From: Neobacillus dielmonensis
GTDB lineage: Bacteria; Bacillota; Bacilli; Bacillales; Cytobacillaceae
DNA: 64,000 nt
Assembly: GCF_000612665.1 (NCBI RefSeq)
Contig: NZ_HG942078.1
Span: 1 to 64,000 of the forward strand
Reading direction: 5' to 3'
Shown: positions 1 to 9,117 of the stretch, piece by piece
Position numbering within the stretch: the stretch's first letter is position 1
Layout of the letters: each line of letters begins with the position of its first letter
Made by a program: the position numbers and the translations under genes
The notes under the pieces: model-generated
Seen by the model: only the letters and a program-made list of their open reading frames with translations
Told to the model about the DNA's origin: nothing
Database searches by the model: none

Positions 1-92
1 GGGACTGGGGAGACCCCGCAGGCGCTAAAGCGCCGAGGAGGCTCCCCGGCACGCCCGCGGAAAGCGAAGCACCTGGAGCGGAAATCAATAGG
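1..92. repeat. GC-rich dispersed repeat, cut by window edge
   Basis: This stretch carries the core GCCGAGGAGGCTCCCCGGCA followed by CGCCCGC and later GGAGCGGAAATCAA. The same core is inside the mobile-element-like repeat at 16594-16747 and, degenerate, at 18005-18073. The copy is incomplete at its left end because the window starts inside it. It is self-complementary in parts and probably non-coding. Confidence 0.7.
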
Positions 93-146
93 CCCCATTG
101 CAGGCGATAATCAATTCTAAAAATCATATTTTAATTCAAGTAAAAT

Positions 147-181
147 GAAAAATTGCCGAGAAAAATAACCTTTCTCGACAA
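147..181 (-). terminator. Intrinsic terminator downstream of degU
   Basis: On the minus strand an 11-bp arm (TTGTCGAGAAA) pairs with TTTCTCGGCAA with one mismatch and is followed by a short T run. It lies about 65 bases after the degU stop codon. Confidence 0.6.
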
Positions 182-245
182 TCTGACAGCATACATCAAG
201 TATGCCCTTTTATACATCTGCCATCATTTATTGTGTTGTTGTTTA

Positions 246-932
246 CTATCGAACTTCTACCCAGCCATTTTTAATGGCAGATACAACGGCTTGGGTACGG
301 TCATTAACATTCATTTTCTGCAAGATATTACTTACATGGTTTTTAACTGTTTTTTCACTGATATATAAGGCTTCTCCAATACCGCGGTTGCTTTTTCCAT
401 CAGCCAGCATTTGCAGGACTTCACATTCGCGGCGGGTTAATAAATGCAGCGGACGGCGAATTTCGACTGTTTGAGCGTAAGCACCGCCTCTGGAAACCCC
501 CGCTGCCAGTTTACGATATTCATTTACAAGATTATGTGTCACCTTTGGATGTAAATAGGAACCGCCATCAGCTACCACACGAACTGCCTCAATCAAGGCA
601 TCTGCATCCATTTCCTTTAGCAAATAACCGCTGGCACCGGTCTGCAATGCATGGGTCACATAGTTTTCATCATCATGAATTGATAAGATAATAACCTTTG
701 TATCTGGGTATTTTCCAATCAAATCACGAGTTGCCTCCACACCATTCACTTGTGGCATATTAATGTCCATGATGACGACATCTGGACGGTGCTCCTCAAC
801 AATGGTTAACGCTTCACTGCCGTCGTCTCCTTCGGCAACCACTTTAAATGATTTTTCAAATTCTAGTATCCTTTTAACGCCTTCTCTAAATAGTTGATGG
901 TCATCAATAATTGCAATTTTAGTAGTAGTCAT
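246..932 (-). CDS. degU: DegU, two-component response regulator
   Basis: This is a NarL/FixJ-type response regulator of 228 residues, very close in length and sequence to B. subtilis DegU. The receiver domain (about 1-120) has the acidic pocket IIDDHQ near residues 8-13 and the phospho-acceptor Asp56 in the run VVIMDINMP. The C-terminal LuxR-type helix-turn-helix (about 160-225) contains [20 protein letters not shown] and [16 protein letters not shown]. The ATG follows a good AGGAG site at seven bases. It lies 97 bp downstream of degS on the same strand, so DegS is its expected kinase. In Bacillus this regulator controls secreted enzymes, competence, motility and polymer production, which is plausible here but not shown by the sequence. 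Confidence 0.97.
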   Translation of the reverse strand: MTTTKIAIIDDHQLFREGVKRILEFEKSFKVVAEGDDGSEALTIVEEHRPDVVIMDINMPQVNGVEATRDLIGKYPDTKVIILSIHDDENYVTHALQTGASGYLLKEMDADALIEAVRVVADGGSYLHPKVTHNLVNEYRKLAAGVSRGGAYAQTVEIRRPLHLLTRRECEVLQMLADGKSNRGIGEALYISEKTVKNHVSNILQKMNVNDRTQAVVSAIKNGWVEVR

Positions 933-1029
933 ATGTAACTCCTCCTAGTTTCTCTGTTTTTCCACGTGAAAGTCTTTATATACATTAATTTTTAGCATGT
1001 AATATAAATATTCATAAAGCCCAGAAATA

Positions 1030-2172
1030 TTAACTATTCAATGGAACAGTTATAAATACCTCGGTTCCTTTTCCAATTTTAGAACTTATGGTGATTTCTC
1101 CGTCAAGCAAGTCAACACGTTCTCTCATTCCGATTAAGCCGAAAGATTCCGGTTTTTTGTGAGAAGGATCAAAACCAACTCCATTGTCCTTGATTAACAC
1201 GGTGATTCCATTATCGGCTATTTCGAGCTGTACTTTAATTTGGCAGGCCTTGGCATGCTTCAATGCATTTTGGACCGATTCTTGTATTAAACGGAACAGG
1301 GCCACTTCATATTTAGCCGGTAATCGGCACTCAAGACCACTGTTGATAAATATAATTTCAGACTGATTATGATACTCCTCAATCGTCTGGAGATATTTTC
1401 TTAGTGTTGGCACTAGTCCTAAGTCATCCAATGCCATTGGACGCAAGTCATAAATGATTCGCCGGACTTCGTAAAGGGCAGCGCGTACCATTTTTTTAAA
1501 GCTGCTGATTTCAGAGAAGCCTTCCTCAGGTCCCTTTTCACGAAACACCCGTTCCACTAAATCAGAGCGGACGATGACGTTGGCAAGCATCTGTGCCGGC
1601 CCATCGTGAATTTCTCTTGATAGCCGTCTGCGCTCCTCTTCTTGTGCTTCTATGATTTTAAGGCCAAAATCCTCTCTGGCTTTGGCATTTTCAAATGCTT
1701 CCCCAAATTGTTTTAAATCACTCTGCAGATAATTCATCACCACAGAAATCTGTGAAATGAGCTGCTCCGCTCGATCAATGGTAGAATGTAGTCCGATTAA
1801 CCTTCGCTCGAGTTCGTCCCTTTTCTCGAGCAATTGCTTTTTATACTGCCAGTTAATGGAGAGGTCCATTTGCAATTGATGTGCTTTTTCGTAGGCATCT
1901 CGAATTTCTTCTTCTGAATAGAGCTTAAAATTCTTGCTGACTTCCGAAAGCTTTTGCCTTGCTTCACTAACTAGAATCTCTAGCTCCTCACCTTCATCCA
2001 TCAATTTCACCATCATTTGCTGAATGGAAGTAAGTTCATTCGTAATGTTCTCATAGTCATCGCGGCATTGTTCACTAATTCGAAAAATGTCACTCTTACT
2101 GCATGTTACCGTATCAAGCATTTCTTCACGGATTTCATCAATAGATTTCACATTCATCTGTTTAATCTTCAT
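1030..2172 (-). CDS. degS: DegS, sensor histidine kinase
   Basis: A 380-residue cytoplasmic histidine kinase, no membrane segment. Residues about 30-175 form a long charged coiled-coil sensor region. The HisKA_3 phospho-acceptor is His189 in RRLSREIHDGPAQ, the same number as in B. subtilis DegS. The HATPase domain has N-box sequence QNALKHAKA and the G boxes DNGVGFD and GLIGMRERV. The reading frame extends 31 codons further upstream, but the internal ATG at 2172 has a GGAGGAG site at the right distance and matches the family N-terminus, so that start is chosen. It partners degU immediately downstream. Confidence 0.96.
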   Translation of the reverse strand: MKIKQMNVKSIDEIREEMLDTVTCSKSDIFRISEQCRDDYENITNELTSIQQMMVKLMDEGEELEILVSEARQKLSEVSKNFKLYSEEEIRDAYEKAHQLQMDLSINWQYKKQLLEKRDELERRLIGLHSTIDRAEQLISQISVVMNYLQSDLKQFGEAFENAKAREDFGLKIIEAQEEERRRLSREIHDGPAQMLANVIVRSDLVERVFREKGPEEGFSEISSFKKMVRAALYEVRRIIYDLRPMALDDLGLVPTLRKYLQTIEEYHNQSEIIFINSGLECRLPAKYEVALFRLIQESVQNALKHAKACQIKVQLEIADNGITVLIKDNGVGFDPSHKKPESFGLIGMRERVDLLDGEITISSKIGKGTEVFITVPLNS

Positions 2173-2418
2173 TTTGGCTCCTCCAGGGGATGATTTCCCT
2201 TTAGGTCTGTTATGCACCTGACATTGTATTGAAAAAATAAAATTGTTACAGCCATTTAGACCCAAGCCTTGTTATGCTTTAAAGTAGTATAATAAATGAA
2301 GAATTCATCTTCTACTCCTTTTTGCCTATTACGACTGTATTTATTATACCATTCGAACTTTACACCCAGATTAAAGGTATATTACAGAAACTTTTTTAAA
2401 AAAAGGAAGGATTTCACG

Positions 2419-3060
2419 ATGCTGCCTCGTTATTTAACAGTTAAACAATATGGAGAACATGAAATTACCATCCAAAAGTCCCGCTTCATCGCTCATGTAT
2501 CAAGAGCGGAAACTGAACAAGAAGCTCAGGAATTCATACAAACGATTAAGAAAAAACATTGGGACGCTACACATAATTGCTCCGCCTACCTGATTGGCGA
2601 GAACGACCAGCTCCAAAAGGCAAATGATGATGGTGAACCCAGCGGAACTGCAGGTGTACCGATTTTAGAAGTCTTAAAAAAGCGAAAGCTAAAAGATACA
2701 GTAGTTGTCGTTACCCGCTATTTTGGCGGAATAAAACTAGGTGCAGGCGGCCTCATCCGCGCTTACGGCAAAGCCACCTCAGAGGGTCTGGATACAACAG
2801 GCATTGTCGAAAGACGTCTCGTACAAGTCATGACTGTCAAACTTGATTATACATGGCTTGGGAAAATTGAGAAAGAAATACGGGCCTCTGAGTATAAGCT
2901 TAAAGATATACATTATCTAGATATCGTCAATATTGAAACCTTTGTAGATGGTAGTAAGACCCAATCATTTGCTGAGTGGATGGTTGACTTGACGAACGGC
3001 CAATGCACGATTGAGGCAGGAGAGTCCGTTTATCTAGAAGAAAACTTTGTAAGAAATTAA
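2419..3060 (+). CDS. yvyE: YvyE, IMPACT/YigZ family protein
   Basis: A 213-residue protein with the UPF0029/IMPACT N-terminal domain (about 10-125; note RYFGGIKLGAGGLIRAYG) and a C-terminal DUF1949-type domain (about 140-205). Homologues in Bacillus are called YvyE and also lie next to degS; the bacterial role is not settled, though the eukaryotic IMPACT proteins act on translation-stress signalling. The open frame begins 41 codons earlier, but ATG 2419 is preceded by AAGGAAGG at eight bases and fits the family start. It is divergent from degS; a TATAAT box at 2288-2293 could serve it, although no convincing -35 was found at normal spacing. Confidence 0.93.
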   Translation: MLPRYLTVKQYGEHEITIQKSRFIAHVSRAETEQEAQEFIQTIKKKHWDATHNCSAYLIGENDQLQKANDDGEPSGTAGVPILEVLKKRKLKDTVVVVTRYFGGIKLGAGGLIRAYGKATSEGLDTTGIVERRLVQVMTVKLDYTWLGKIEKEIRASEYKLKDIHYLDIVNIETFVDGSKTQSFAEWMVDLTNGQCTIEAGESVYLEENFVRN

Positions 3061-3165
3061 CAATATCTTTAGGGAAATTATAATAGGACTCGAAAAGGAA
3101 AACAATTGGGAAAATTATTGCTTAACGATGATAAATAATGGCTTACGTAAGCAGGATATAATAAA

Positions 3166-3204
3166 GGCTAACTCATAAAAAGGAGTTAGCCGAATTTCTT
3201 TTTG
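3166..3204. terminator. Hairpin terminator between yvyE and the acyltransferase
   Basis: A perfect 9-bp stem, GGCTAACTC/GAGTTAGCC, has an 8-base loop and is followed on the plus strand by a T-rich run. The convergent genes on each side may share it. Confidence 0.75.
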
Positions 3205-3214
3205 TTAATGCAAA

Positions 3215-4135
3215 CTATATTTTCTTACTTTTAAAGCTTATATTTTTCCCTAAAATAAATGGTAAGTACTTATTAATAATAATAATAACGGGAAGCAATA
3301 TGACAATGGCGAGGATTGTAAAAAATAATCCCAAAAAGTTAGGATTTTCTATTTTCACGCCAAGTTTCCCCAAAAAGATTAAATTAACCAAACTAAACCC
3401 CAGACTAACATGCAATGCTAGCAATATGAGTGAGTTTTTCCCCAAGAAGCTTAGTATGGATATCCTGGTAATAAACTGTGATAAATAAATGACGAAGGAG
3501 ATCGCAATTAGAGCCCACATAATGGTTACGAGATAAGTCACAACGGCAGATGGCAAATGAATCATATTTAATGCCTGAATCCAGGCTGTATAGATGTTTG
3601 GAAATAGTAACATTAGAATATAAAGTATAGAAAGACCGATTAGCCAATAGGACTTCATTAATTTCCCAGCCAATACTCCACTATTTTTAAGCAAGTATCC
3701 CAGTCCAAAGTAAAAAATGTAGTAAAGAGACTGATCGAAACTCCACGGGAGAATATTTCCTCCGGCTATAACATCTAGCCTTAAAACGGCAAAGAAACTT
3801 ACTCCAATAAGCACAACTAAAATCATATAGTTATTTTTAATATATTTTAATAAAAAATAATAAATAACCTCAATTGAAAATAAAGAGGTCAGAAACCATA
3901 GTGGGTCATCAAAATAAATATTATTACGACGAGATAAGAGGAGCGAATGGAGAAAGGTCCCGATATTTACAGGCTCATGAAAAAGGATTCTTAGCACCAG
4001 AACAGACAGTATCGCAAAAGAAACATAAGGGATAAGCAAAGACTTAGACTTTCCGCTAATCATTGTATGTCCAATTACTACCAGTATAATGCCAATTCCT
4101 TTACAGGTATCCACCCATTGTATTCTCTGGGACAT
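3215..4135 (-). CDS. Acyltransferase-3 family membrane protein with apparent internal deletion
   Basis: A 306-residue polytopic membrane protein of the acyltransferase-3 family, which moves acetyl or other acyl groups onto surface sugars. The N-terminal motif VDTCKGIGIILVVIGHT contains the usual catalytic His. In relatives this is followed by a second membrane segment of the type FHMPLFFFLSGY and a loop of about 40 residues before KSLLIPY. Here GHTMISGK runs directly into SKSLLIPY, so that piece appears to be missing in frame. The rest of the protein (about eight hydrophobic segments) looks intact. Its position at the edge of a polysaccharide locus fits a role in glycan decoration, but the shortened form may be inactive. 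Confidence 0.8.
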   Translation of the reverse strand: MSQRIQWVDTCKGIGIILVVIGHTMISGKSKSLLIPYVSFAILSVLVLRILFHEPVNIGTFLHSLLLSRRNNIYFDDPLWFLTSLFSIEVIYYFLLKYIKNNYMILVVLIGVSFFAVLRLDVIAGGNILPWSFDQSLYYIFYFGLGYLLKNSGVLAGKLMKSYWLIGLSILYILMLLFPNIYTAWIQALNMIHLPSAVVTYLVTIMWALIAISFVIYLSQFITRISILSFLGKNSLILLALHVSLGFSLVNLIFLGKLGVKIENPNFLGLFFTILAIVILLPVIIIINKYLPFILGKNISFKSKKI

Positions 4136-4236
4136 TTAGCTTCACCTTCTAAATTCTTGATGTTCTCTTTAATAACCTATTAAGAATACCATGAACTTAG
4201 AAATTTTTAAAATATATCAAAAGAATGATTTTAATA

Positions 4237-5298
4237 TCACCGGTTCTTCCCTGCCGGCTCAAGAAAACCACGGATGAATTTTAATAATGGGTGGAAATCC
4301 TTTCCTATCAATCCCACAGATTCTGCAAATAATTCAATTAGCAATAACAAAACAATAATTAATAATAATGCACCCCATAACTTTGCAAACGAAAATATTA
4401 ATGCAAATAATCCAAAACAAGCTGCCATTGCATAAATAATTAATACTGTCTGACGGTGCGAATAGCCAATTCTAAGCAAACAATGATGCAAATGAGATTT
4501 ATCAGGAGCTGATAATGGTTTTTTCTCAACAATTCTTCTTATTATGGCAAAGATGGTGTCTGATATCGGAACGCCAAGGACGATAACAGGAATAATGAAT
4601 GAGATAAATGTAACATTTTTAAATCCAAGAAGTGAAAGCACAGAAATGATAAATCCGAGGAAAAGAGCGCCAGTGTCACCCATAAATATTTTGGCTGGAT
4701 GAAAATTATAAATTAAAAACCCAAGGGTACTAGCCAGAACAACCAATCCAACTGCAACAACAAATAAATTTCCCTGAATAAAGGCGATTACTGAAATGGT
4801 TATTAATGCAATGGAAGATACTCCTGCTGCCAGACCATCTAGACCATCAATTAAATTGATAGCGTTGGTAATTCCTACAATCCAGAGTAAGGTAAAAGGA
4901 ATACTGAATAGTCCAAATTGCAATTGTCCTCCAAAAGGCAAGTTAATGAACATAACTTGCAGGTTACCAACAAATATCACACTAAGTGCCGCAAAAACTT
5001 GGCCAATGAGCTTATATTTAGCTGGTAATTCATACAAATCGTCCAATAGTCCAGTTAAAACAATAATTAAGCATCCGAGCAAAATAGCTGGTAAGGAGTG
5101 ATTTTCCGGTTGGAGTATGATCATGCCTGTCAGAAAGCTGATAAAGATAGCTAACCCCCCCAGCCTTGGCATGATGGATTGATGAACCTTACGTTGGTTA
5201 GGCTGGTCAGTGGCACCAATAACGAAAGCTAATTTTTTGATGAGTGGTGTTATGATTACTGATAGGACAAAACACAATATCAAGGTAAGATAGAACAT
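4237..5298 (-). CDS. tagO: TagO/WecA-like undecaprenyl-phosphate sugar-1-phosphate transferase (paralogue 1)
   Basis: A 353-residue integral membrane enzyme of the MraY/WecA/TagO family, expected to transfer a HexNAc-1-phosphate (GlcNAc-1-P in TagO) from its UDP-sugar to undecaprenyl phosphate, the first step of wall teichoic acid or other polymer synthesis. Family signatures are RKVHQSIMPRLGG (about 35-50), NAINLIDGLDGLAAG, FNFHPAKIFMGDTGA-type sequence around the catalytic Asp cluster, and APDKSHLHHCLLR near the C-terminus. The frame opens 11 codons earlier, but ATG 5298 has a perfect AAGGAGG site at eight bases. The next gene upstream is a close paralogue with the same motif order, from which it is separated by a terminator. 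Confidence 0.92.
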   Translation of the reverse strand: MFYLTLILCFVLSVIITPLIKKLAFVIGATDQPNQRKVHQSIMPRLGGLAIFISFLTGMIILQPENHSLPAILLGCLIIVLTGLLDDLYELPAKYKLIGQVFAALSVIFVGNLQVMFINLPFGGQLQFGLFSIPFTLLWIVGITNAINLIDGLDGLAAGVSSIALITISVIAFIQGNLFVVAVGLVVLASTLGFLIYNFHPAKIFMGDTGALFLGFIISVLSLLGFKNVTFISFIIPVIVLGVPISDTIFAIIRRIVEKKPLSAPDKSHLHHCLLRIGYSHRQTVLIIYAMAACFGLFALIFSFAKLWGALLLIIVLLLLIELFAESVGLIGKDFHPLLKFIRGFLEPAGKNR

Positions 5299-5382
5299 GG
5301 CTAAATCCTCCTTGATATAAAGTTTGCCCATTAAACAGCAATAGAAACATTGCAGATTTTGTCAAAAATCCCCCTAAAAAAT

Positions 5383-5420
5383 GAAAAAAGCCTAAAAGGC
5401 TCCGAGCTTTTTAGGCTTTA
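5383..5420 (-). terminator. Intrinsic terminator between the two tagO-like genes
   Basis: On the minus strand AAAGCCTAAAAAGCTC is followed by GGAGCCTTTTAGGCTTTTTT, giving a long stem and a T tract just after the upstream tagO-like gene. Confidence 0.85.
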
Positions 5421-5436
5421 AACATCTCTTTAATTT

Positions 5437-6501
5437 TTATCGATTCCGGATGTTAATGGGCTTTAACCCCTTCATAAACTTTAATAGTGGTTTATAGTCT
5501 TCACGAACCAATCCTATTTTTTCAACGATTAGTTCAATCATAATTAATAGTACAAAGATGACAATTAACGATCCCCATACAGTTGATTGCGAAAAGATAA
5601 ACGCACTTAAACCAAAAACGGCAGCCATCGCATATATTAACAGAACCGTCTGGCGATGGGTAAATCCTGCTCTCAATAAACAGTGATGCAAATGGGATTT
5701 ATCCGGAGCAGAGATTGGCTGTTTATTAACCACACGGCGAATAATCGCAAAGAATGTATCAGAAATTGGCACTCCAAGAATAATAATAGGAATAACTAAT
5801 GATATGAATGTGACATTTTTATATCCTAACAAGGATAATACGGCAATCATATAACCAAGATATAAGGCCCCCGTGTCTCCCATAAAAATCTTTGCAGGAT
5901 GGAAATTGTAAAAGAGGAAACCTACAGTACTTACGGCGACTATCAATGCCATAACTGTTACATAACCATTTCCCATAACTATTGACATGCCCGCAATTGA
6001 AAATAAGGCGATAGATGAAACACCTGCTGCTAATCCATCCAAACCATCTATTAAATTAATGGCATTTGTAATCCCGATAATCCAAATCATAGTCAAAGGA
6101 ATGCTTAAGTAGCCGAAATCAATTGTTCCGCCAAAAGGCAAATTAATAAACTCCACCTTAAGGCCACCATATATGACTACTACAGCGGCTGCTGCAACCT
6201 GACCAGCTAATTTTAGCTTAGGTGAAATCTCTTTTATATCATCTAATATCCCTGTAAGAATAATAAGTATGCTGCCTAATACAATCGGAAGATGGAACTC
6301 TCCTGCTGGTTTTAGTATAGCGATCCCGATGATAAAACTTAAAAATATCGAAAGTCCACCTAACCTTGGCATAATTTTTGAATGGACCTTTCTGTAATTC
6401 GGTTTATCGGTTGCCCCAATTTTAAAAGCTAGTTTTTTTACTAGCGGAGTGAGGAGTATTGCTGCAAAAAAACAGATTGCTAGATTCATATAAAATAACA
6501 T
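5437..6501 (-). CDS. tagO: TagO/WecA-like undecaprenyl-phosphate sugar-1-phosphate transferase (paralogue 2)
   Basis: A 354-residue paralogue of the neighbouring tagO-like gene, with the same signatures: RKVHSKIMPRLGG, NAINLIDGLDGLAAG, NFHPAKIFMGDTGA and APDKSHLHHCLLR. Roughly ten to eleven membrane segments are visible. The ATG at 6501 follows GGAGGGG at a short spacing; a second ATG four codons in is possible. Both proteins keep the catalytic Asp residues, so both may be active, for example one for wall teichoic acid and one for the rhamnose-containing polymer encoded next door. That division of labour is inference. It has its own downstream terminator. Confidence 0.92.
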   Translation of the reverse strand: MLFYMNLAICFFAAILLTPLVKKLAFKIGATDKPNYRKVHSKIMPRLGGLSIFLSFIIGIAILKPAGEFHLPIVLGSILIILTGILDDIKEISPKLKLAGQVAAAAVVVIYGGLKVEFINLPFGGTIDFGYLSIPLTMIWIIGITNAINLIDGLDGLAAGVSSIALFSIAGMSIVMGNGYVTVMALIVAVSTVGFLFYNFHPAKIFMGDTGALYLGYMIAVLSLLGYKNVTFISLVIPIIILGVPISDTFFAIIRRVVNKQPISAPDKSHLHHCLLRAGFTHRQTVLLIYAMAAVFGLSAFIFSQSTVWGSLIVIFVLLIMIELIVEKIGLVREDYKPLLKFMKGLKPINIRNR

Positions 6502-6620
6502 AAGCCCCTCCGTGGATTATATCTCAAGCTAATCAGCGTGGATATCTCTGTATTTTAAATTTCAAATTTCAAATCGATAGCAAGTTTACCTTCCCCAATG
6601 GATTATAGCACACAGTATTG

Positions 6621-6845
6621 CTAAAATAAACAGTCTATTGTTAGATAGTTAATGGGAAAAGCCGTGTTTAATAAGTCATTATCTTTCCTTCTTATGTATA
6701 GACGATAAACCTTAGTAAAATGTTTCACAATATAGTTCGAAGCTGCCATTTTAATTTTGACCGGATCACACGAATTTGACCAGGAATAAAAGAACCCCTT
6801 CCAGTATCTGAATCCGAAAGAGGTTAAAGGATTAAGCTTTACCAA
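6621..6845 (-). other. Doubtful 74-codon open frame in a 330-base gap
   Basis: The stretch 6502-6831 between the flippase and the second tagO-like gene holds no clear gene. One minus-strand frame of 74 codons overlaps the last 14 bases of the flippase gene. I do not recognise the product; it has no hydrophobic segment or known motif and no convincing ribosome site. It may be a decayed fragment or chance. No clear terminator hairpin was seen in this gap. Confidence 0.2.
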
Positions 6846-8286
6846 ACCGTTTCTTTACTTTATCAAGTAAAATCTGGAGCACAAGATCCTTTGTAATAAT
6901 TAATATAAGGCCATAAATCAAAACATTAATGGCAACAATGGCGATAAACAAAGGAATCGGCCCTTCAAGAACCTGTCTTATTAGTAAAGATACAGGAATA
7001 AAAATCAGTGAATAGAGCAAATATTTAAGTTTGCTAAAATCAAATAATTTAAAATCAACTTTCAAATACCGGCGAATATATCCATATTCCAATAATATAA
7101 GGAAAAAGTTTGCTCCTGCTGTTGTAATGATTGCATTCCTTGGTGTGAAAATTCCCAGTTTAATAAGGACAATCTTTAATATTAAATTAATAAAGCCACA
7201 TAGGAAAACCAACCGTACCAGGATATTTTCCTTCTTTTTCACATAAATGACCTGGTTGGATAGGATGGACTCAAACCCTAGGACCACCATATAAAAAGCA
7301 AACACACTTAATACTGGTGCTGCACCAATATATTCCTTCCCGCCATAAATCATTACGCCTATATCAGATAGAATATAGAGTCCTACTGCTGCTGGGAATA
7401 CGATTGAAAAATAAACCTTAGAGATGTTATTCAAAAGGATATGATAAGAAGCTTCATCATCTGAACTTAATAAATACGAAAGTCTTGGTATCGTTACCTG
7501 AATAACGCTAAGCATCAATGTATTAATAATCCCCATAATTTGTTGAGGAATGACGTAAAAAGATACTGCCTTTGAATTAAGAAACTCTCCAAGCATATAG
7601 CGGTCAAGTAAGGTATAAAGAACATTGGCGTTAGAAAAAATGACCACAAGAAACATTGGTTTTAAGTGCTTTTTAATTTGTAAATTGGAAAAATCAAATT
7701 TAACTTTTCTTTTAATGTAAACAAAGCTGATGACATTGTTCAAAAGGACAGATAAAACCAATAACATCGCATAATGCTGGTAATCTTTTGCCGTATTTAC
7801 AAAGATAAATATTAATACAAGATAAATACTTCTTACGATGATGGTTTTGATCGTAATAAAGTCGTAGTTCTCCATTGCTTCATTAACCCATTCAACGTAA
7901 AAAACATTAATAATAAAGTTTAAGCTGAAGATCCATAAGATTGGATATATGGCAGAATGCTGATAGCCAAAATAAGTTAAACCCACATACAATAATAAAG
8001 TGGTAACACCTGTTACAGAGCTTATGGTAAACAAGCTGGTAAACAATTGGCCAACCTTTTGTTTATCATCTTTAATTCGGCTCATTTCCCTCATACCGTA
8101 TTGATAAACACCAAAGGTTGCAAAAATTAGAAAATAATTATAAATGGATTCAGCCCATTGGACATTACCTAAAGAATCAGGCCCTAGAGCCCTATTCACA
8201 TACGGTCCGACTAAGATCGGCAAAACCAAATTAAACACATTTAACAATATCTTATACAGTATATTTTTAAAAAGTGATTTTTTCAT
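6832..8286 (-). CDS. Wzx-type polysaccharide flippase
   Basis: A 484-residue membrane protein with about 12-14 hydrophobic segments, belonging to the oligosaccharide flippase (MOP/Wzx) family. The N-terminus (LVGPYVNRALGPDSLGNVQW, followed by a tyrosine-rich FGVYQYGMREMSR) is typical of Gram-positive Wzx proteins. It is expected to move undecaprenyl-pyrophosphate-linked repeat units across the membrane. The start has AGAAGGG upstream. It follows the LicD-like gene by 29 bases and probably forms a transcript with it, which places LicD-type decoration and export together. Confidence 0.9.
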   Translation of the reverse strand: MKKSLFKNILYKILLNVFNLVLPILVGPYVNRALGPDSLGNVQWAESIYNYFLIFATFGVYQYGMREMSRIKDDKQKVGQLFTSLFTISSVTGVTTLLLYVGLTYFGYQHSAIYPILWIFSLNFIINVFYVEWVNEAMENYDFITIKTIIVRSIYLVLIFIFVNTAKDYQHYAMLLVLSVLLNNVISFVYIKRKVKFDFSNLQIKKHLKPMFLVVIFSNANVLYTLLDRYMLGEFLNSKAVSFYVIPQQIMGIINTLMLSVIQVTIPRLSYLLSSDDEASYHILLNNISKVYFSIVFPAAVGLYILSDIGVMIYGGKEYIGAAPVLSVFAFYMVVLGFESILSNQVIYVKKKENILVRLVFLCGFINLILKIVLIKLGIFTPRNAIITTAGANFFLILLEYGYIRRYLKVDFKLFDFSKLKYLLYSLIFIPVSLLIRQVLEGPIPLFIAIVAINVLIYGLILIITKDLVLQILLDKVKKRFGKA

Positions 8287-8315
8287 AAAAGACCCTTCTG
8301 GTTGATCCGAGCTTT

Positions 8316-9062
8316 TTATTTATTAAAGAGAAGTGCTCGTGTATTATCCTGAAACGGAAGAATAGGTATATCTTGCTCACCAAAGTTCCAATTCTCATCC
8401 TTAATCATATATGTTGGACCATAGTTGTCCGTTAAATACTCATGATGATTTTCGGGAACAGGGAATTGTTTCCCTTTAAAGTCAATAAGAGTGGTATTTG
8501 AAAAAGTACTAGTTACTTTCTTTACCGAAAGACCTGTTACTAGTGTGTACTCATCAAGTTTTTGATAAACCGTATGTTCCCCCTCTTCCAGAGTAAAACA
8601 ATGAATTTTGTCCTTCTCGCCCTCAGAATAGTAGTAGAAAACATCCAGGTTTACGCCTTTACGAATATAGGTTTCTTCTACGATATTTCCGTCCATCCAG
8701 AATTCACGTGATTTCTCAAAACCACGTTTTTTCATAGCATTCTCAAACTTTTTGGCATCCTCATTTCCTGTAAAAAATGTGCCAACATCAATATCCGCAT
8801 CATGGCCAATAAAATCTTTGTCGCGTATAGCTCCAAGTAACGTTCCGTAATCCAGCCAAAAGTCCCGTTTAATTTCTGCAAATGACTCTTTCGTCAATAA
8901 TAAGCTTTCTAAGCCATATGTATGAACAGATTCACGTTTTTGGGCTTCTGCCTGATTCCGATAATGTTGATTGATTTTTGAAAGGAGCGGATTTTGCCTC
9001 AATGCTTTATAGATCTTCCTATTCCTAAAATAGGATTTTACTTTTTCAAATGCGGTACTCAA
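8316..9062 (-). CDS. LicD/fukutin-like phosphotransferase
   Basis: A 248-residue soluble protein with the LicD/FKRP nucleotidyltransferase-fold signature FWLDYGTLLGAIR, followed by FIGHDADIDVG, whose Asp88, Asp90 and Asp92 are the expected metal ligands. A C-terminal EYLTDNYGPTYM run is also typical of the family. LicD proteins transfer phosphocholine (or related phospho-groups) from a CDP-carrier to surface sugars. The start is TTG at 9062 behind GGAGGAGG. The Lic-like operon at 24.9-32.5 kb encodes what could be its donor-making enzymes. The acceptor is probably the rhamnose-containing polymer made by the neighbouring genes; that link is inference. Confidence 0.8.
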   Translation of the reverse strand: MSTAFEKVKSYFRNRKIYKALRQNPLLSKINQHYRNQAEAQKRESVHTYGLESLLLTKESFAEIKRDFWLDYGTLLGAIRDKDFIGHDADIDVGTFFTGNEDAKKFENAMKKRGFEKSREFWMDGNIVEETYIRKGVNLDVFYYYSEGEKDKIHCFTLEEGEHTVYQKLDEYTLVTGLSVKKVTSTFSNTTLIDFKGKQFPVPENHHEYLTDNYGPTYMIKDENWNFGEQDIPILPFQDNTRALLFNK

Positions 9063-9087
9063 ATGGTTTCCTCCTCCACTGTTTGAA

Positions 9088-9117
9088 AAAAGAACTGATA
9101 AAAATATCAGTTCTTTT
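9088..9117 (-). terminator. Terminator overlapping the rfbD stop codon
   Basis: On the minus strand AAAAGAACTGAT pairs perfectly with ATCAGTTCTTTT, followed by further Ts. The TGA stop of rfbD lies in the stem, so the rhamnose operon probably ends here, with readthrough or a separate promoter needed for the LicD-like and flippase genes. Confidence 0.85.

Noticed and set aside
2265-2293. SigA promoter for yvyE using TATAAT at 2288
   Set aside because: The nearest TTGTTA lies only 13 bases away, outside normal spacing, so it is mentioned with the gene but not listed as a promoter.
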